This document shows, piece after piece, positions 34,150 to 42,652 of a stretch of 64,000 bases of DNA (its first letter is position 1; the number at the start of each line of letters is the position of its first letter). This DNA is from Candidatus Latescibacterota bacterium (GTDB lineage Bacteria > Latescibacterota > UBA2968 > UBA8231): contig JAJEIO010000017.1 in assembly GCA_022827835.1 (NCBI GenBank), forward strand, positions 81,104-145,103, read 5' to 3'. The translations under genes were made by a program, and so were the position numbers. The notes under the pieces are model-generated. The model was not told the origin of the DNA, searched no databases, and saw nothing but the letters and a program-made list of their open reading frames with translations.

Positions 34150-34300
34150 GTCGGCTTTGCAAATGGCGTAGGTCTCGGCGTTGATCTCCTACCTGTATAG
34201 GTGGGTAGAGATCTACTTTCCGTGTTCGGTGGAGAGTTACTGAAGCACCTCCTCGCCACGGTCAGCATGCCGCCAGTGACGCTAGAATAAAGACCAAACG
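34150..34300 (-). pseudogene. decayed fragment of a second hsdM
   Basis: Over ~140 bp this sequence matches hsdM around 30100-30250, the region coding for motif I and what follows, at about 75-80% by eye and in the same orientation. Shared tracts include TTGCAAATGGCGTAGGTCTC and GTCAGCAT-CCGCC. Frames are broken by indels, so it is a relic. It abuts the stop codon of the intact dimethylformamidase-like gene and so marks the right edge of the defence island. It implies an earlier, different type I system at this same site. Confidence 0.7.
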
Positions 34301-34310
34301 ACAGCCTTAG

Positions 34311-35894
34311 CTATGCCGCGCCAAAGCGTTCAATGACGTTTGTAGTAATGCGCGAAACGGTCTCGTCCACGAGAATCGAGGCTGGATACGTGATGGAGCC
34401 GACGGAAAAAACCGCGCCGTTGCTCTCCGTCTCGTAGTAGACCATTTCCGCGCCGCCACGGTCCGGGTTGAGGCCGCGGGCGATGATTTCGATGTTGGGG
34501 GGCGAAGAGGGCGAGGTCTTGTCGGTCTCGTGGCCGGAGGCGCCGCCGGGTACCCGCTCGTGCAGGCAGGCCTCGCCGAAGGTATCACCGTTTTTGACAC
34601 CGGTGTTGGCGAAAATCCAGTGGTCGGCGGCGAGGACTTGATACGGCGCGGCCGTCATAATGCCCGCAGTGGTACAGACCACGCCGAGCAGGTTGGCCTC
34701 GGACTCGTGGTACTGGTGAAAGCGGCTCTCAAGGCCCTCGGCGCGCTGGAGGCGCATATCGCCGTTTTTGACCTTCATCGTCTGCTCGTCGAGCATCTCC
34801 ACTTCGCAGTTGAGACCGTTGCCGCCCAAGTACATGAGTTTGCCGCCGAGCTCGCGCACCCACGCCTTGACGTCGTAGTACATCTTGCGCGACCAGTACT
34901 CGGGATGGGTGGTGATGATGAGGATTTTGTACTGGTCGAGGTCGAATTGGTCAAAGTGAAATTGGGTCTCGGCGTACAGGTCGTAGGCATAACCCTCGCG
35001 CTCCAGCCAGCCGAGTAATCGCCACTCGGCCGGGGCCACGTGCGAGGCGGAGCGTCCCGCGATGGGGTCGGTGATCTCGGCGTCCTCGGGAACGTGGTTG
35101 AGCGGCTCGGGCCGATCGAAGGAGAGAGGGGCGTAGTCCTCGGCGTCGTAGTTGAGGTGTTCGCGGTCGGTGTAGCGCTTCAGCTCTAGGCGGGCATTAA
35201 TCGTCGGCGTGGGCGGAAAGCAGTCGGGGTGGATGTAGTTGGAGCGCCCGCCAAAATTGTTGTACGCGTTCCAGTTGATGTTGGCGGCGAGGACTGCGAT
35301 GTCTGCGCTGGGGGCGGCTGGGGCGACGATCCAGGGAAAGGAGAAAAACGCGCCGGACTCGCCTTTGGCGTGGAAGTAGTACAGGCCAGAGCGCTCCGGC
35401 GCGGTGACGAACTGTTTGTGGTTGGGGCTGGTGTAACCAAACTTGTTCCACATCACTCCGGTCTGCGTGTAGTCGCCGTCTGGGGTGATCTGCATGGTGG
35501 CGCGCGGCCCGTGCTCGTCGAACCAGCCCAGCGGGCGAATGTGCTCTTTTTGCCAGCCGTAGCGCCACAAATCGAGGCGGTAGGCTTCGAGCGCGTGGAC
35601 GCGGAACTCGGATTGCTCGCCCGATTGGACCCACTTGGGCCAGGCGTAGCCGAGCAACTGATGCGCGAGCAAGCGGAAGTGGTGCGGCCGCTCGGGGTGG
35701 ATGTTGATCTGCCCGCGCTTGGGGCCGAAACCGTCTTTTTGCAAGGTCACGGTGTAGGGGCCGGGGGGGACGTCGGCGAAGACTTCGCCGGTGGCTCGCG
35801 AGCGGGTTTCGATGTGCAGGTTTTCGTTGGCGATTTCGAACTGCACGTCGTGCAGGGCGATGTAGCGTTCGTCGCTGACGTAGCCGATTAGCAT
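34311..35894 (-). CDS. N,N-dimethylformamidase beta-subunit-like protein
   Basis: A 527-aa protein. A ~90-residue N-terminal beta domain precedes a large C-terminal region resembling the N,N-dimethylformamidase large-subunit family, with blocks such as 'FSFPWIVAPAAPSADIAVLA' (about 178-197), 'NWNAYNNFGGRSNY' (about 204) and 'HPEYWSRKMYYDVKAWV' (about 333). The blocks 'YLGGNGLNCEVEM' and 'ADHWIFANTG' follow. Family members are often annotated as secreted or cytoplasmic amidase or carbohydrate-binding proteins; no enzyme activity can be assigned. It starts 3 bp after queC and is in the same operon. Its 3' end exists a second time at 22402-22505, on the other side of the defence island. Confidence 0.75.
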   Translation of the reverse strand: MLIGYVSDERYIALHDVQFEIANENLHIETRSRATGEVFADVPPGPYTVTLQKDGFGPKRGQINIHPERPHHFRLLAHQLLGYAWPKWVQSGEQSEFRVHALEAYRLDLWRYGWQKEHIRPLGWFDEHGPRATMQITPDGDYTQTGVMWNKFGYTSPNHKQFVTAPERSGLYYFHAKGESGAFFSFPWIVAPAAPSADIAVLAANINWNAYNNFGGRSNYIHPDCFPPTPTINARLELKRYTDREHLNYDAEDYAPLSFDRPEPLNHVPEDAEITDPIAGRSASHVAPAEWRLLGWLEREGYAYDLYAETQFHFDQFDLDQYKILIITTHPEYWSRKMYYDVKAWVRELGGKLMYLGGNGLNCEVEMLDEQTMKVKNGDMRLQRAEGLESRFHQYHESEANLLGVVCTTAGIMTAAPYQVLAADHWIFANTGVKNGDTFGEACLHERVPGGASGHETDKTSPSSPPNIEIIARGLNPDRGGAEMVYYETESNGAVFSVGSITYPASILVDETVSRITTNVIERFGAA

Positions 35895-35897
35895 GGG

Positions 35898-36569
35898 TTA
35901 GCTCCTTGGAATAGAGTCGTAGGGCAAGGGATCGTCGGCACCCGCCCGGCGAAAGCCCGCCAAGCGCATGCGGCAGCTCTCGCAGCGGCCACAGGCGAGG
36001 TCTTCGCGCTGATAGCAGGACCAGGTCAGGTGCAGGGGGGCGGTGAGCGCTAAGCCGCAGCGGACGATGGCGGCTTTGTCCCAGTCTATGAGCGGGGTCT
36101 GGATGTGGATTTGGGTTTGTGGGCCAGTACCAGCGGCGACCATGCGCTCGTAGGCGGCGAAAAACTCTCGCCGGCAGTCCGGGTAGTGGCTCTCGGCTTC
36201 GTGGGCACCGATGTAGATCTCGGTTGCACCGATGACCTCGGCCCAAGCTACGGCCACGCCGAGTAGGTTGGCGTTGCGGAAGGGGACGTAGGTTGAGGGC
36301 AGGTCGGCTGTGGCGTCGTCTTCGGGGATGGGGTGGGTCGCATCGACCAAGCTGGAGCCGCCGATTTGGCGCATGTAATCGACGTCCACTACGAGGCGGG
36401 TCTCCACTTGGAAGTGATCCGCGAGGGCGGAGAACGCCGTGAATTCGCGTTCCTCGGTGCGTTGGCGATAGTGCAAGTGGAGGAAGGCCAAAGGGCCGCG
36501 GCGGGCGGCAATGGCAGCGGTGACGCAGGAGTCGAGCCCACCGCTGACGAGGACGATTGCGAGGCTCAA
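35898..36569 (-). CDS. queC: 7-cyano-7-deazaguanine synthase
   Basis: A 223-aa PP-loop ATPase. 'VSGGLDSCVTAAIAARRG' (residues ~8-25) is the ATP pyrophosphatase loop, and the zinc site is 'CYQREDLACGRCESC' (about 187-201) with four cysteines. It makes preQ0 from 7-carboxy-7-deazaguanine; QueF at 21982-22341 would take preQ0 to preQ1. It overlaps the preceding M24 peptidase gene by 4 bp. queD and queE are not in the window. Confidence 0.95.
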   Translation of the reverse strand: MSLAIVLVSGGLDSCVTAAIAARRGPLAFLHLHYRQRTEEREFTAFSALADHFQVETRLVVDVDYMRQIGGSSLVDATHPIPEDDATADLPSTYVPFRNANLLGVAVAWAEVIGATEIYIGAHEAESHYPDCRREFFAAYERMVAAGTGPQTQIHIQTPLIDWDKAAIVRCGLALTAPLHLTWSCYQREDLACGRCESCRMRLAGFRRAGADDPLPYDSIPRS

Positions 36570-37735
36570 AGCAAGAGGACGACTTCGTTTTGGATGGGGG
36601 TTGTAACTTCTGGGCCGGTCTCTGGATCTACATACACATTAACTTCGAGCCGCACGCCGAACTCCGGCAGGTACGCGCCCGGTTCGACGGAAAAGCCCGT
36701 GCCCGGTAGGATTGACCGCGCGTCGTGGGTCTCCAAGTCGTCGAGGTTTACGCCGAGTGCGTGGATGCTCGGCCCTGGGCCAAGGCTGTGCCCCGTGCGG
36801 TGGACGAATTGCTCACCCAAGCCGTGCTTTGTCATGACTTGGCGCGCCACTTGGTCGAGTTGCCAGCCCTGTAGCACTTCGCCGTCGCGCCAAGCGGCGT
36901 CGAGTCGTTCCAGCACTTGATTGCGCGCTTCGCGCACCGCGGCAAAGACCTCGGCGTGGGCGGCGGGTACGCGCGGGCCGGCAAAGGCGACCCAAGTTAT
37001 ATCGCCAAACACGTGCTGCTCGCCAGGGTGGCGCGCCCACAGGTCGATGAGGATCCAAGCGCCCGGCTCGATGGGGGAGGCCGTGTCTGCGCGCGGCTCG
37101 TAGTGCGGATTGCCGCTGTTGCCATTGACGCCGACGATCGGCGGATGCCCGCTGTCGAGGCCGCGCCGCTCCAGTTCGGCGACGATGAATGATTGGACAT
37201 CGAATTCGGTGAGGCCGGTGTGGAGGCGGCTGCGGATGTACTCAAAGGCCGCGTCCTTGACTTCGGCGACTTGGCGGCAGGCGTCGCGGTGCGAGGCGAG
37301 CGCGTCCGCGCTCCAGGTGGCCAAGGCAACTTGGCACAGATCGGCCGAAGACACTACCTCGGGGCCGAGGGATCGCACCAGTTCTAAGGTGCCGCCATCG
37401 ACCCAAGACACCGCGGGCAGCGTGCCTCCGGGCCAGTATTCCATTGCTACCTGTGGCAGACCCTCGACTGCATCGCGCAACAGGGCGTGGAGTTGTTCCC
37501 AGCTAGCGTAATGGGCGATATCTATGCCCAGCCCGGCGAGGGCTTCCGGCTCGACCGCTGAGCCGAGCAGACGCGGGGCACCCACGGCTGGCACGATGAG
37601 AAAGACGCGCCGGGTCGTCTGCCGCCGCTGGCCCAAAAGCTGCCATAGGACCGGATTGCCGCCGCGAAAATCGTACACCAGCCAAGCGCCGATTCCTTCT
37701 TGCTGCATGTAGGCTTGTATTTTTTGTAGGTCCAA
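36566..37735 (-). CDS. M24-family Xaa-Pro peptidase
   Basis: A 389-aa two-domain protein: a creatinase-type N-terminal domain (residues ~1-135), then a pita-bread catalytic domain. Metal ligands can be traced in 'WILIDLWAR', 'GDITWVAF', 'HRTGHSLGPGPSIH', 'PGTGFSVEPG' and 'GVRLEVNVYV'. The position of the two aspartates (in ILIDL and GDITW), the histidine and two glutamates is as in prolidase or aminopeptidase P. I choose TTG 37735 with GAGGAGA five bases upstream over the TTG at 37750. It probably cleaves peptides with proline next to the N-terminus. It is the first gene of the que operon half. Confidence 0.8.
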   Translation of the reverse strand: MDLQKIQAYMQQEGIGAWLVYDFRGGNPVLWQLLGQRRQTTRRVFLIVPAVGAPRLLGSAVEPEALAGLGIDIAHYASWEQLHALLRDAVEGLPQVAMEYWPGGTLPAVSWVDGGTLELVRSLGPEVVSSADLCQVALATWSADALASHRDACRQVAEVKDAAFEYIRSRLHTGLTEFDVQSFIVAELERRGLDSGHPPIVGVNGNSGNPHYEPRADTASPIEPGAWILIDLWARHPGEQHVFGDITWVAFAGPRVPAAHAEVFAAVREARNQVLERLDAAWRDGEVLQGWQLDQVARQVMTKHGLGEQFVHRTGHSLGPGPSIHALGVNLDDLETHDARSILPGTGFSVEPGAYLPEFGVRLEVNVYVDPETGPEVTTPIQNEVVLLL

Positions 37736-37786
37736 TGAAAATCTCCTCAATCGTTCAGTCTTGCGCGGCTAAAGTATCCGACAAGT

Positions 37787-37886
37787 GGTATGAGATGCTT
37801 CGCTTCGCTCAGCATGACAGGTGCTGGTGCTCTGTTTCCCAGTGTCATGCTGAGCGGAGCGAAGCGGAGTCGAAGCATCTCATACC
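37787..37886. repeat. inverted-repeat element of the GTCATGCTGAGC type
   Basis: The segment at 37787-37819 is the complement of the ends of 37843-37886. The right arm carries an 11-bp insertion of a GAGCGAAGCGG-type unit. 'GTCATGCTGAGCGGAGCGAA' is a motif seen as a dispersed small repeat (MITE or REP-like) in many bacterial genomes. It sits between the divergent? no: both flanking genes are on the minus strand, so it lies between the end of uvrA-like and the start of the M24 gene. Confidence 0.75.
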
Positions 37887-37913
37887 TAAATGCCCATCGT
37901 AACGTCCAGTGGA

Positions 37914-40679
37914 TTACTGTCGTGTATTTAGCTGCGCGGCAAACAACTGCTGCAAGTACGCGCCCGTGTGGGAGCCGGCCGCGTCGGCCACTTCCTCGGG
38001 GCGGCCGCAAGCGGTGATTGCCCCGCCAGCTTCTCCGCCTTCTGGTCCCAAGTCGATGACCCAGTCGGCGGCCGCGATAAATTCGATGTGGTGTTCAACT
38101 ACTACTACGGTATTGCCTTCGTCAACTAAGCGCTGCAACAGTGCCAGCAGCAAGCGCACATCCTCCAAGTGCAAGCCTACAGTAGGCTCGTCGAGGATGT
38201 AGAGCGCGTGGTCTTGGCGCGAGCGACCCAGTTCGGCCGCCAGCTTAACCCGCTGGGCCTCGCCGCCGGAAAAACTGGTTGCCGGTTGGCCGAGATGCAA
38301 ATAGCCCAAGCCCACTTCCGCGAGGGTCTCTAGCCGCTGCGCGACTTGGGGCACGGCCGCAAAAAGCGCGCTCGCTGCGGCCACGCTCATTTCTAGCACT
38401 TCGGCGATGTGGTGTTCATGGAAGCGCACGTCCAAGACCTCGGCGCGGTAGCGCCGTCCGCTGCAAGAGGGACAGACGACTTCGAGATCGTCGAAGGCTC
38501 CCCGGCGCGTGCTGTGTACCCCCCGGCCCTTGCACAGGTCGCAGGCTCCCTCTGGGGCGTTGAAGCTGAAGTGCCCGGGTCGGTAGCCCCGCAGGCGGGC
38601 TTCGGGCAGGTCGGCAAACAGGCGGCGAATCGGCGCTAGCAACCCCGTGTAGGTCGCCGCGTTCGACCGCGCGCTGCGGCCGATGGGCCGCTGATCGACC
38701 GCGACGACGCGTGTTACCTGCTCGATTCCGGTACAAGAGTCATAGGGCAGGGGACGACGCTGAGCGCCGTGCAGTTTGGCCGCCAAGAGCGGATACAGGG
38801 TGTGGCTGACCAGCGAGGTTTTACCCGACCCGGAAACCCCGGTCACGCAGGTCAAAGTTCCCAACGGCCATTTTACCTCAAGTTGGCGCAAGTTGTGGCC
38901 GCGGGCACCGGATAGTACTAACCACCCCTGTGGCTGGCGTGCTCGGGTGTGTGGCAATTGTAGTGCCCCGCGCAGATAGCGTCCGGTCAAAGACTCGGTT
39001 GCGGCTACCTCGCTCGGCGCGCCCTCGGCTACGACCTGCCCGCCAGCGGTCCCCGCGCCCGGCCCCATGTCGACCAGCCAGTCGGCCCCGCGCAAAAGTG
39101 CGGCGTCGTGTTCGATTAGGAACACGGAGTTTCCCGCGTCGCGCAGTGCTCTTAAGGCGTCCAAAAGCTGGGCGGCGTCGCGTGCGTGCAAACCGGCGCT
39201 GGGTTCGTCGAGCACGTAGAGCATTTGCGTGGTGCCCGACGACAGGGCGGACCCGAGGCGCAGCCGCTGGAATTCTCCGCTCGACAGGGTGTCGGCGCGG
39301 CGGTTCAGTTGCAGGTATTCTAGTCCCAACTCTTGCAGCAGGTTCAGGCGGCGGCTGATCTGGACGCGGATGGCCTCGCCGACGGGGGCTATAGATGCGG
39401 GAAAATCGAGGTTGTTGAGCCACTCGGTCGCCGCGACAACCGCGCACTCGCCGACCTCGGCAATAGACGCTCCGCCCAATTCCACGGCGAGGGATTCGGG
39501 CCGCAAGCGCGCTCCGCCGCAGCTAGGGCACGGTGCGTCGTCGAGGCGTTCTTCCAGCCAAGCCAGTTCCTCGCCTTCGGCCTTGGCACTGATACGCTCT
39601 AATCGGCGCGCCAGCCCGATGAATCGGCGGCCCTCGCCGTGCCACAGCCGTTCGACCGCTTGGTCCGGCCAGTCGCCCACGGGCTGTTCGGGATCGACTT
39701 GGTGCCGTCGGCAGAAGGTTTGCAGACGGTCGCGCAAATCGCCGTGGCCAAAGTCGTGCCACAGAGGACCTAGTGCTCCTTCGAGAGTCGCCTGTCCACC
39801 GGCGAAGACCTGCTCGCTGCTCAAGCCGCTCTGCACCCCGAGGCCCCGGCACGCCGGGCAGGCTCCGGTCGCGCTATTAAAGGAAAACAGTGCGGGTTCT
39901 AGTGGCGGGAAGGGCGCGCCACAGGCCGAGCACGCTGGCCGCACGGCAAAAACCAGATCGCTGCCTGCGTCCGGGGTAGAAAGCACCACTTGGCCGTCGC
40001 CCGCTTGCAAGGCCGCTTGCAGCGATCCTTGCAAGCGGCGCGCGATGCCCTTTTTGACGACGAGGCGATCGACTACCACGGACAGGTGCTGGGCGCAGGA
40101 GACGCGCTCGGGCGCGATGTCCTCCAGCAGCAGGTCTTGTCCGTCAAGGCGCACATGGCGGTAGCCGGCGCGGTCGATCGCGGTGAGTACCCGCTCGGGC
40201 GTCTCGTCCTCACGCTGTCGGCGCGGAGCGAGAATCATCAGGCGAGTGCCCTCTGGCATACTCGCCGCCGCTTCGTTTGCTTCCTCAAAGCGGTGCGTCT
40301 GCACCCGTCCGCCGCAGTGGAGGCAACCGGGCCGACCGACGCGGGCGAAGAGCAGGCGCAACAGATCGTACAAGCCGGATAGGGTCGCCACCGTGGCTCG
40401 CGGACTCTGGTGGCCGGTTCCTCCGGCTAGCGCGAGAGCGGGGGCTAGGCCGTCGATGTGGCGGGCCTTGGGTACGCGCAATGCGCGCCAGCCGCCTCCT
40501 TGGTCCAGCGCCGCGAGAAAGCGTCGGCGTGCCTCGGCGTAAATCGTGTCCAATACGAGGGAAGTCTTGCCCGACCCGGATGGGCCGCTGACGGCCACGA
40601 GGGATTCGTGGGGCAGGTCCAAGGAAACGGCGCGCAGGTTGTGTTCGCAGGCTTCCCGGACGACTAAAGTCGGCTGCAT
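37914..40679 (-). CDS. uvrA: UvrA-like ABC ATPase (excinuclease subunit A paralogue)
   Basis: A 921-aa UvrA-family protein with two ABC cassettes. Walker A sequences are 'GPSGSGKTSLV' (about residue 33) and 'GVSGSGKTSLV' (about 625). Zinc-finger cysteines appear as 'CSACGAPF...GACPAC' (about 260-290) and 'CDLCKGRGV...CPSC' (about 710-735). Walker B segments 'YVLDEPSAGLH' and 'YILDEPTVGLH' are present. The second signature 'FSGGEAQRVKL' is normal, while the first is 'LSSGEFQRLRL', with a glycine replaced by serine, and the usual SIEQKT-like block is missing. These deviations suggest a UvrA paralogue (UvrA2 or DrrC-like) rather than the main repair enzyme. The N-terminal gene end is duplicated at 42410-42453. 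Confidence 0.85.
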   Translation of the reverse strand: MQPTLVVREACEHNLRAVSLDLPHESLVAVSGPSGSGKTSLVLDTIYAEARRRFLAALDQGGGWRALRVPKARHIDGLAPALALAGGTGHQSPRATVATLSGLYDLLRLLFARVGRPGCLHCGGRVQTHRFEEANEAAASMPEGTRLMILAPRRQREDETPERVLTAIDRAGYRHVRLDGQDLLLEDIAPERVSCAQHLSVVVDRLVVKKGIARRLQGSLQAALQAGDGQVVLSTPDAGSDLVFAVRPACSACGAPFPPLEPALFSFNSATGACPACRGLGVQSGLSSEQVFAGGQATLEGALGPLWHDFGHGDLRDRLQTFCRRHQVDPEQPVGDWPDQAVERLWHGEGRRFIGLARRLERISAKAEGEELAWLEERLDDAPCPSCGGARLRPESLAVELGGASIAEVGECAVVAATEWLNNLDFPASIAPVGEAIRVQISRRLNLLQELGLEYLQLNRRADTLSSGEFQRLRLGSALSSGTTQMLYVLDEPSAGLHARDAAQLLDALRALRDAGNSVFLIEHDAALLRGADWLVDMGPGAGTAGGQVVAEGAPSEVAATESLTGRYLRGALQLPHTRARQPQGWLVLSGARGHNLRQLEVKWPLGTLTCVTGVSGSGKTSLVSHTLYPLLAAKLHGAQRRPLPYDSCTGIEQVTRVVAVDQRPIGRSARSNAATYTGLLAPIRRLFADLPEARLRGYRPGHFSFNAPEGACDLCKGRGVHSTRRGAFDDLEVVCPSCSGRRYRAEVLDVRFHEHHIAEVLEMSVAAASALFAAVPQVAQRLETLAEVGLGYLHLGQPATSFSGGEAQRVKLAAELGRSRQDHALYILDEPTVGLHLEDVRLLLALLQRLVDEGNTVVVVEHHIEFIAAADWVIDLGPEGGEAGGAITACGRPEEVADAAGSHTGAYLQQLFAAQLNTRQ

Positions 40680-40697
40680 GGTGCCCGCTTATTTGCT
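40656..40697. repeat. direct repeat, copy 1 (uvrA-like start region)
   Basis: About 40 bp covering the first ~7 codons and the upstream region of the uvrA-like gene. A near-copy (about 4 differences including one deletion) is found at 42410-42453, on the other side of the AAA-ATPase gene. Shared core: AAAGTCGGCTGCATGGTGCC. Confidence 0.7.
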
Positions 40698-40795
40698 CTT
40701 CTTTGCATGGGTTGCCCTGTAGTCTATCTTGTCTATTGTAAGTCTCATCCTTGCCCCGGCCAACGTTGACGGCGGCCAGACTGTGGAGCAAGCCC

Positions 40796-42373
40796 ATGAT
40801 GCAGACGAAACCCGATTCGTCACGGACAGCCAAGCGCAAGCTACCCATCGGCATTCAGACCTTTCGCGAGATCCGCGAGGAGAACTGTTACTACGTCGAT
40901 AAGACCGCCTACATAGCGCGGTTGGTTGACGAGGGCAAGCACTACTTCCTGTCGCGCCCCCGTCGGTTTGGCAAGAGCCTGTTTCTCGATACCCTGAAGG
41001 AGCTATTCGAGGGCAACGAGCCGTTGTTCGAGGGGCTGGCCATCCACGAGCGGTGGGACTGGTCGGTGCGCCATCCGGTGCTGCGGCTCGATTTCAGCAG
41101 CGGCAACTTCAGGGACCCAAGCTACCTGCACAAGGATGTGATGGCCCAGCTAGACGCTATGGAGAGCGAGGCGGCGGTCCCTGCTAGCTACGACACCGCA
41201 CCAGCCCGCTTGCGGCATTTGCTGAAGGTGCTGCATCAACAGACCGGTCAGCGGGTGGTGATGCTGGTTGACGAATACGACAAGCCCATTCTCGACGCGC
41301 TGGAGACACCGGAAGTAGCCCGTGCCAACCGCGACTACTTGGGCGGGCTGTATTCGACGATCAAGTTTGGCGACGCCCACATCAAGTTCAGCTTACTCAC
41401 CGGCGTGAGTAAGCTCTCCAAAATCAGCCTGTTCTCCGGCCTTAACAACCTCATTGACATTACCTTAGACTCGCGCTATTCGGCCATTTGCGGCTATACC
41501 GAGGCCGACTTAGATGCGGTGTTTGCACCAGAACTTCCTGGGTTGGATCGGAGTGAAATACGCACGTGGTACAACGGCTACAACTGGCTGGGCGACGAGG
41601 CGGTGTACAACCCCTTCGATGTGTTGTTGCTGTTCTTCAATCGTCAGTTCGGGGCCTACTGGTTTGAGACCGGTACGCCGACGTTTCTGCTCGATATGTT
41701 GTTGGAGCGCGGAGTCAATTCTCTTGCCTTGGACGACATGCTCGGCAGCGAGGAGTTGCTGTCGGCGTTTGACGTGGGTCATATCTCGACCGAGGCGCTG
41801 CTGTTCCAGACCGGCTACCTGACCATTCGCCGCAGTGAGCCGCGCGGCGGGCGGATGTACTACCGGCTGAGCTACCCCAACCAAGAGGTGCGGCAGAGCC
41901 TGAACGAGAGCCTGCTGAACCACCTGACGGGCAACCCCGCACGTCGGGTCGAGCACAGCGCCCGGCTGTACGACCTGCTGCTGGTCAACGACTTCGACGG
42001 CTTGGAGACGCTGTTCGCGTCGTTTTTTGCCAGCATTCCGTATCAGTGGCACACCAACAACGAGATTGCGAATTATGAGGGCTATTACGCCAGCGTGTTC
42101 TACTCGTACTTCGCGTCACTGGGGCTGTCGATCACAGTGGAGGACAGCAGCAGTGCTGGTCGCTTGGACATGGCGGTGGAGTTCAATGGGCAGGTGTACC
42201 TGTTCGAGTTCAAGGTGGTGGAACGGGCGGCGGAGGGGGCGGCGCTGCGGCAGTTGCAGGAGCGGGACTACGCGGCCAAGTATCGCGGTCGGGGCGCGGC
42301 GATTCACCTGATTGGGGTGGAATTCAGTCGGGAGAAGCGCAACGTGGTCGCCTTTGAGGTGGAACGGGTGTGA
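40796..42373 (+). CDS. AAA-ATPase with PD-(D/E)XK nuclease-like domain (DUF1703)
   Basis: A 525-aa protein (ATG 40796, GGAG upstream). N-terminal AAA-ATPase-like domain: 'YVDKTAYIARLVDEG' (about 30), Walker A variant 'SRPRRFGKSLFLDTL' (about 54) and Walker B-like 'VMLVDEYDKPI' (about 155). The C-terminal PDDEXK_9 (DUF1703) domain has 'GRLDMAVEFNGQVYLFEFKV' near residue 460, with the D-(x)n-EFK catalytic-like core. These genes occur in multiple copies in many bacteroidete-like and candidate-phylum genomes and behave as mobile or defence-related. Biochemical role unknown. Flanked by direct repeats (see 40656 and 42410). Confidence 0.85.
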   Translation: MMQTKPDSSRTAKRKLPIGIQTFREIREENCYYVDKTAYIARLVDEGKHYFLSRPRRFGKSLFLDTLKELFEGNEPLFEGLAIHERWDWSVRHPVLRLDFSSGNFRDPSYLHKDVMAQLDAMESEAAVPASYDTAPARLRHLLKVLHQQTGQRVVMLVDEYDKPILDALETPEVARANRDYLGGLYSTIKFGDAHIKFSLLTGVSKLSKISLFSGLNNLIDITLDSRYSAICGYTEADLDAVFAPELPGLDRSEIRTWYNGYNWLGDEAVYNPFDVLLLFFNRQFGAYWFETGTPTFLLDMLLERGVNSLALDDMLGSEELLSAFDVGHISTEALLFQTGYLTIRRSEPRGGRMYYRLSYPNQEVRQSLNESLLNHLTGNPARRVEHSARLYDLLLVNDFDGLETLFASFFASIPYQWHTNNEIANYEGYYASVFYSYFASLGLSITVEDSSSAGRLDMAVEFNGQVYLFEFKVVERAAEGAALRQLQERDYAAKYRGRGAAIHLIGVEFSREKRNVVAFEVERV

Positions 42374-42409
42374 GGCAGTGGTAGGGGGTCGCTATTGCAA
42401 GAGGACGCG

Positions 42410-42453
42410 GTCTCCCGGCGATTAAAGTCGGCTGCATGGTGCCTGCTTATTCG
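42410..42453. repeat. direct repeat, copy 2 (diverged copy of uvrA-like start region)
   Basis: Second copy of the ~40-bp segment at 40656-40697, in the same orientation. It contains the first codons of the uvrA-like gene on the minus strand but has no uvrA body behind it. Together the copies bracket the AAA-ATPase/PD-(D/E)XK gene. Confidence 0.7.
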
Positions 42454-42532
42454 CGCATTTTAGGGAAAACATAGGTGCATAAAACATAGGGTTCGGGTGT
42501 TGTACAATCCAAGAAGCAGACGGGCGTTTACA

Positions 42533-42561
42533 TTGACGATAAATCGCTTAGTCTGTATATT
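42533..42561 (+). promoter_or_regulatory. sigma70-type promoter for the envelope lipid operon
   Basis: TTGACG at 42533-42538 and TATATT at 42556-42561 are 17 bp apart. It is nearly the same as the ilv promoter and lies ~90 bp upstream of the TolC-family gene, the first in a tightly packed five-gene run. Confidence 0.65.
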
Positions 42562-42652
42562 AACTTAACTATTTTTAACAACTTATAAAAATGACGGACT
42601 CGCGCTATCACCGCGAATTCCGCCTCTTCCGACGCTGAGATTTCCCACTGGC

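Noticed and set aside
39229..40164. 311-aa plus-strand frame
   Set aside because: Antisense to the uvrA-like gene; Arg/Ser/Pro-rich with no family signs.
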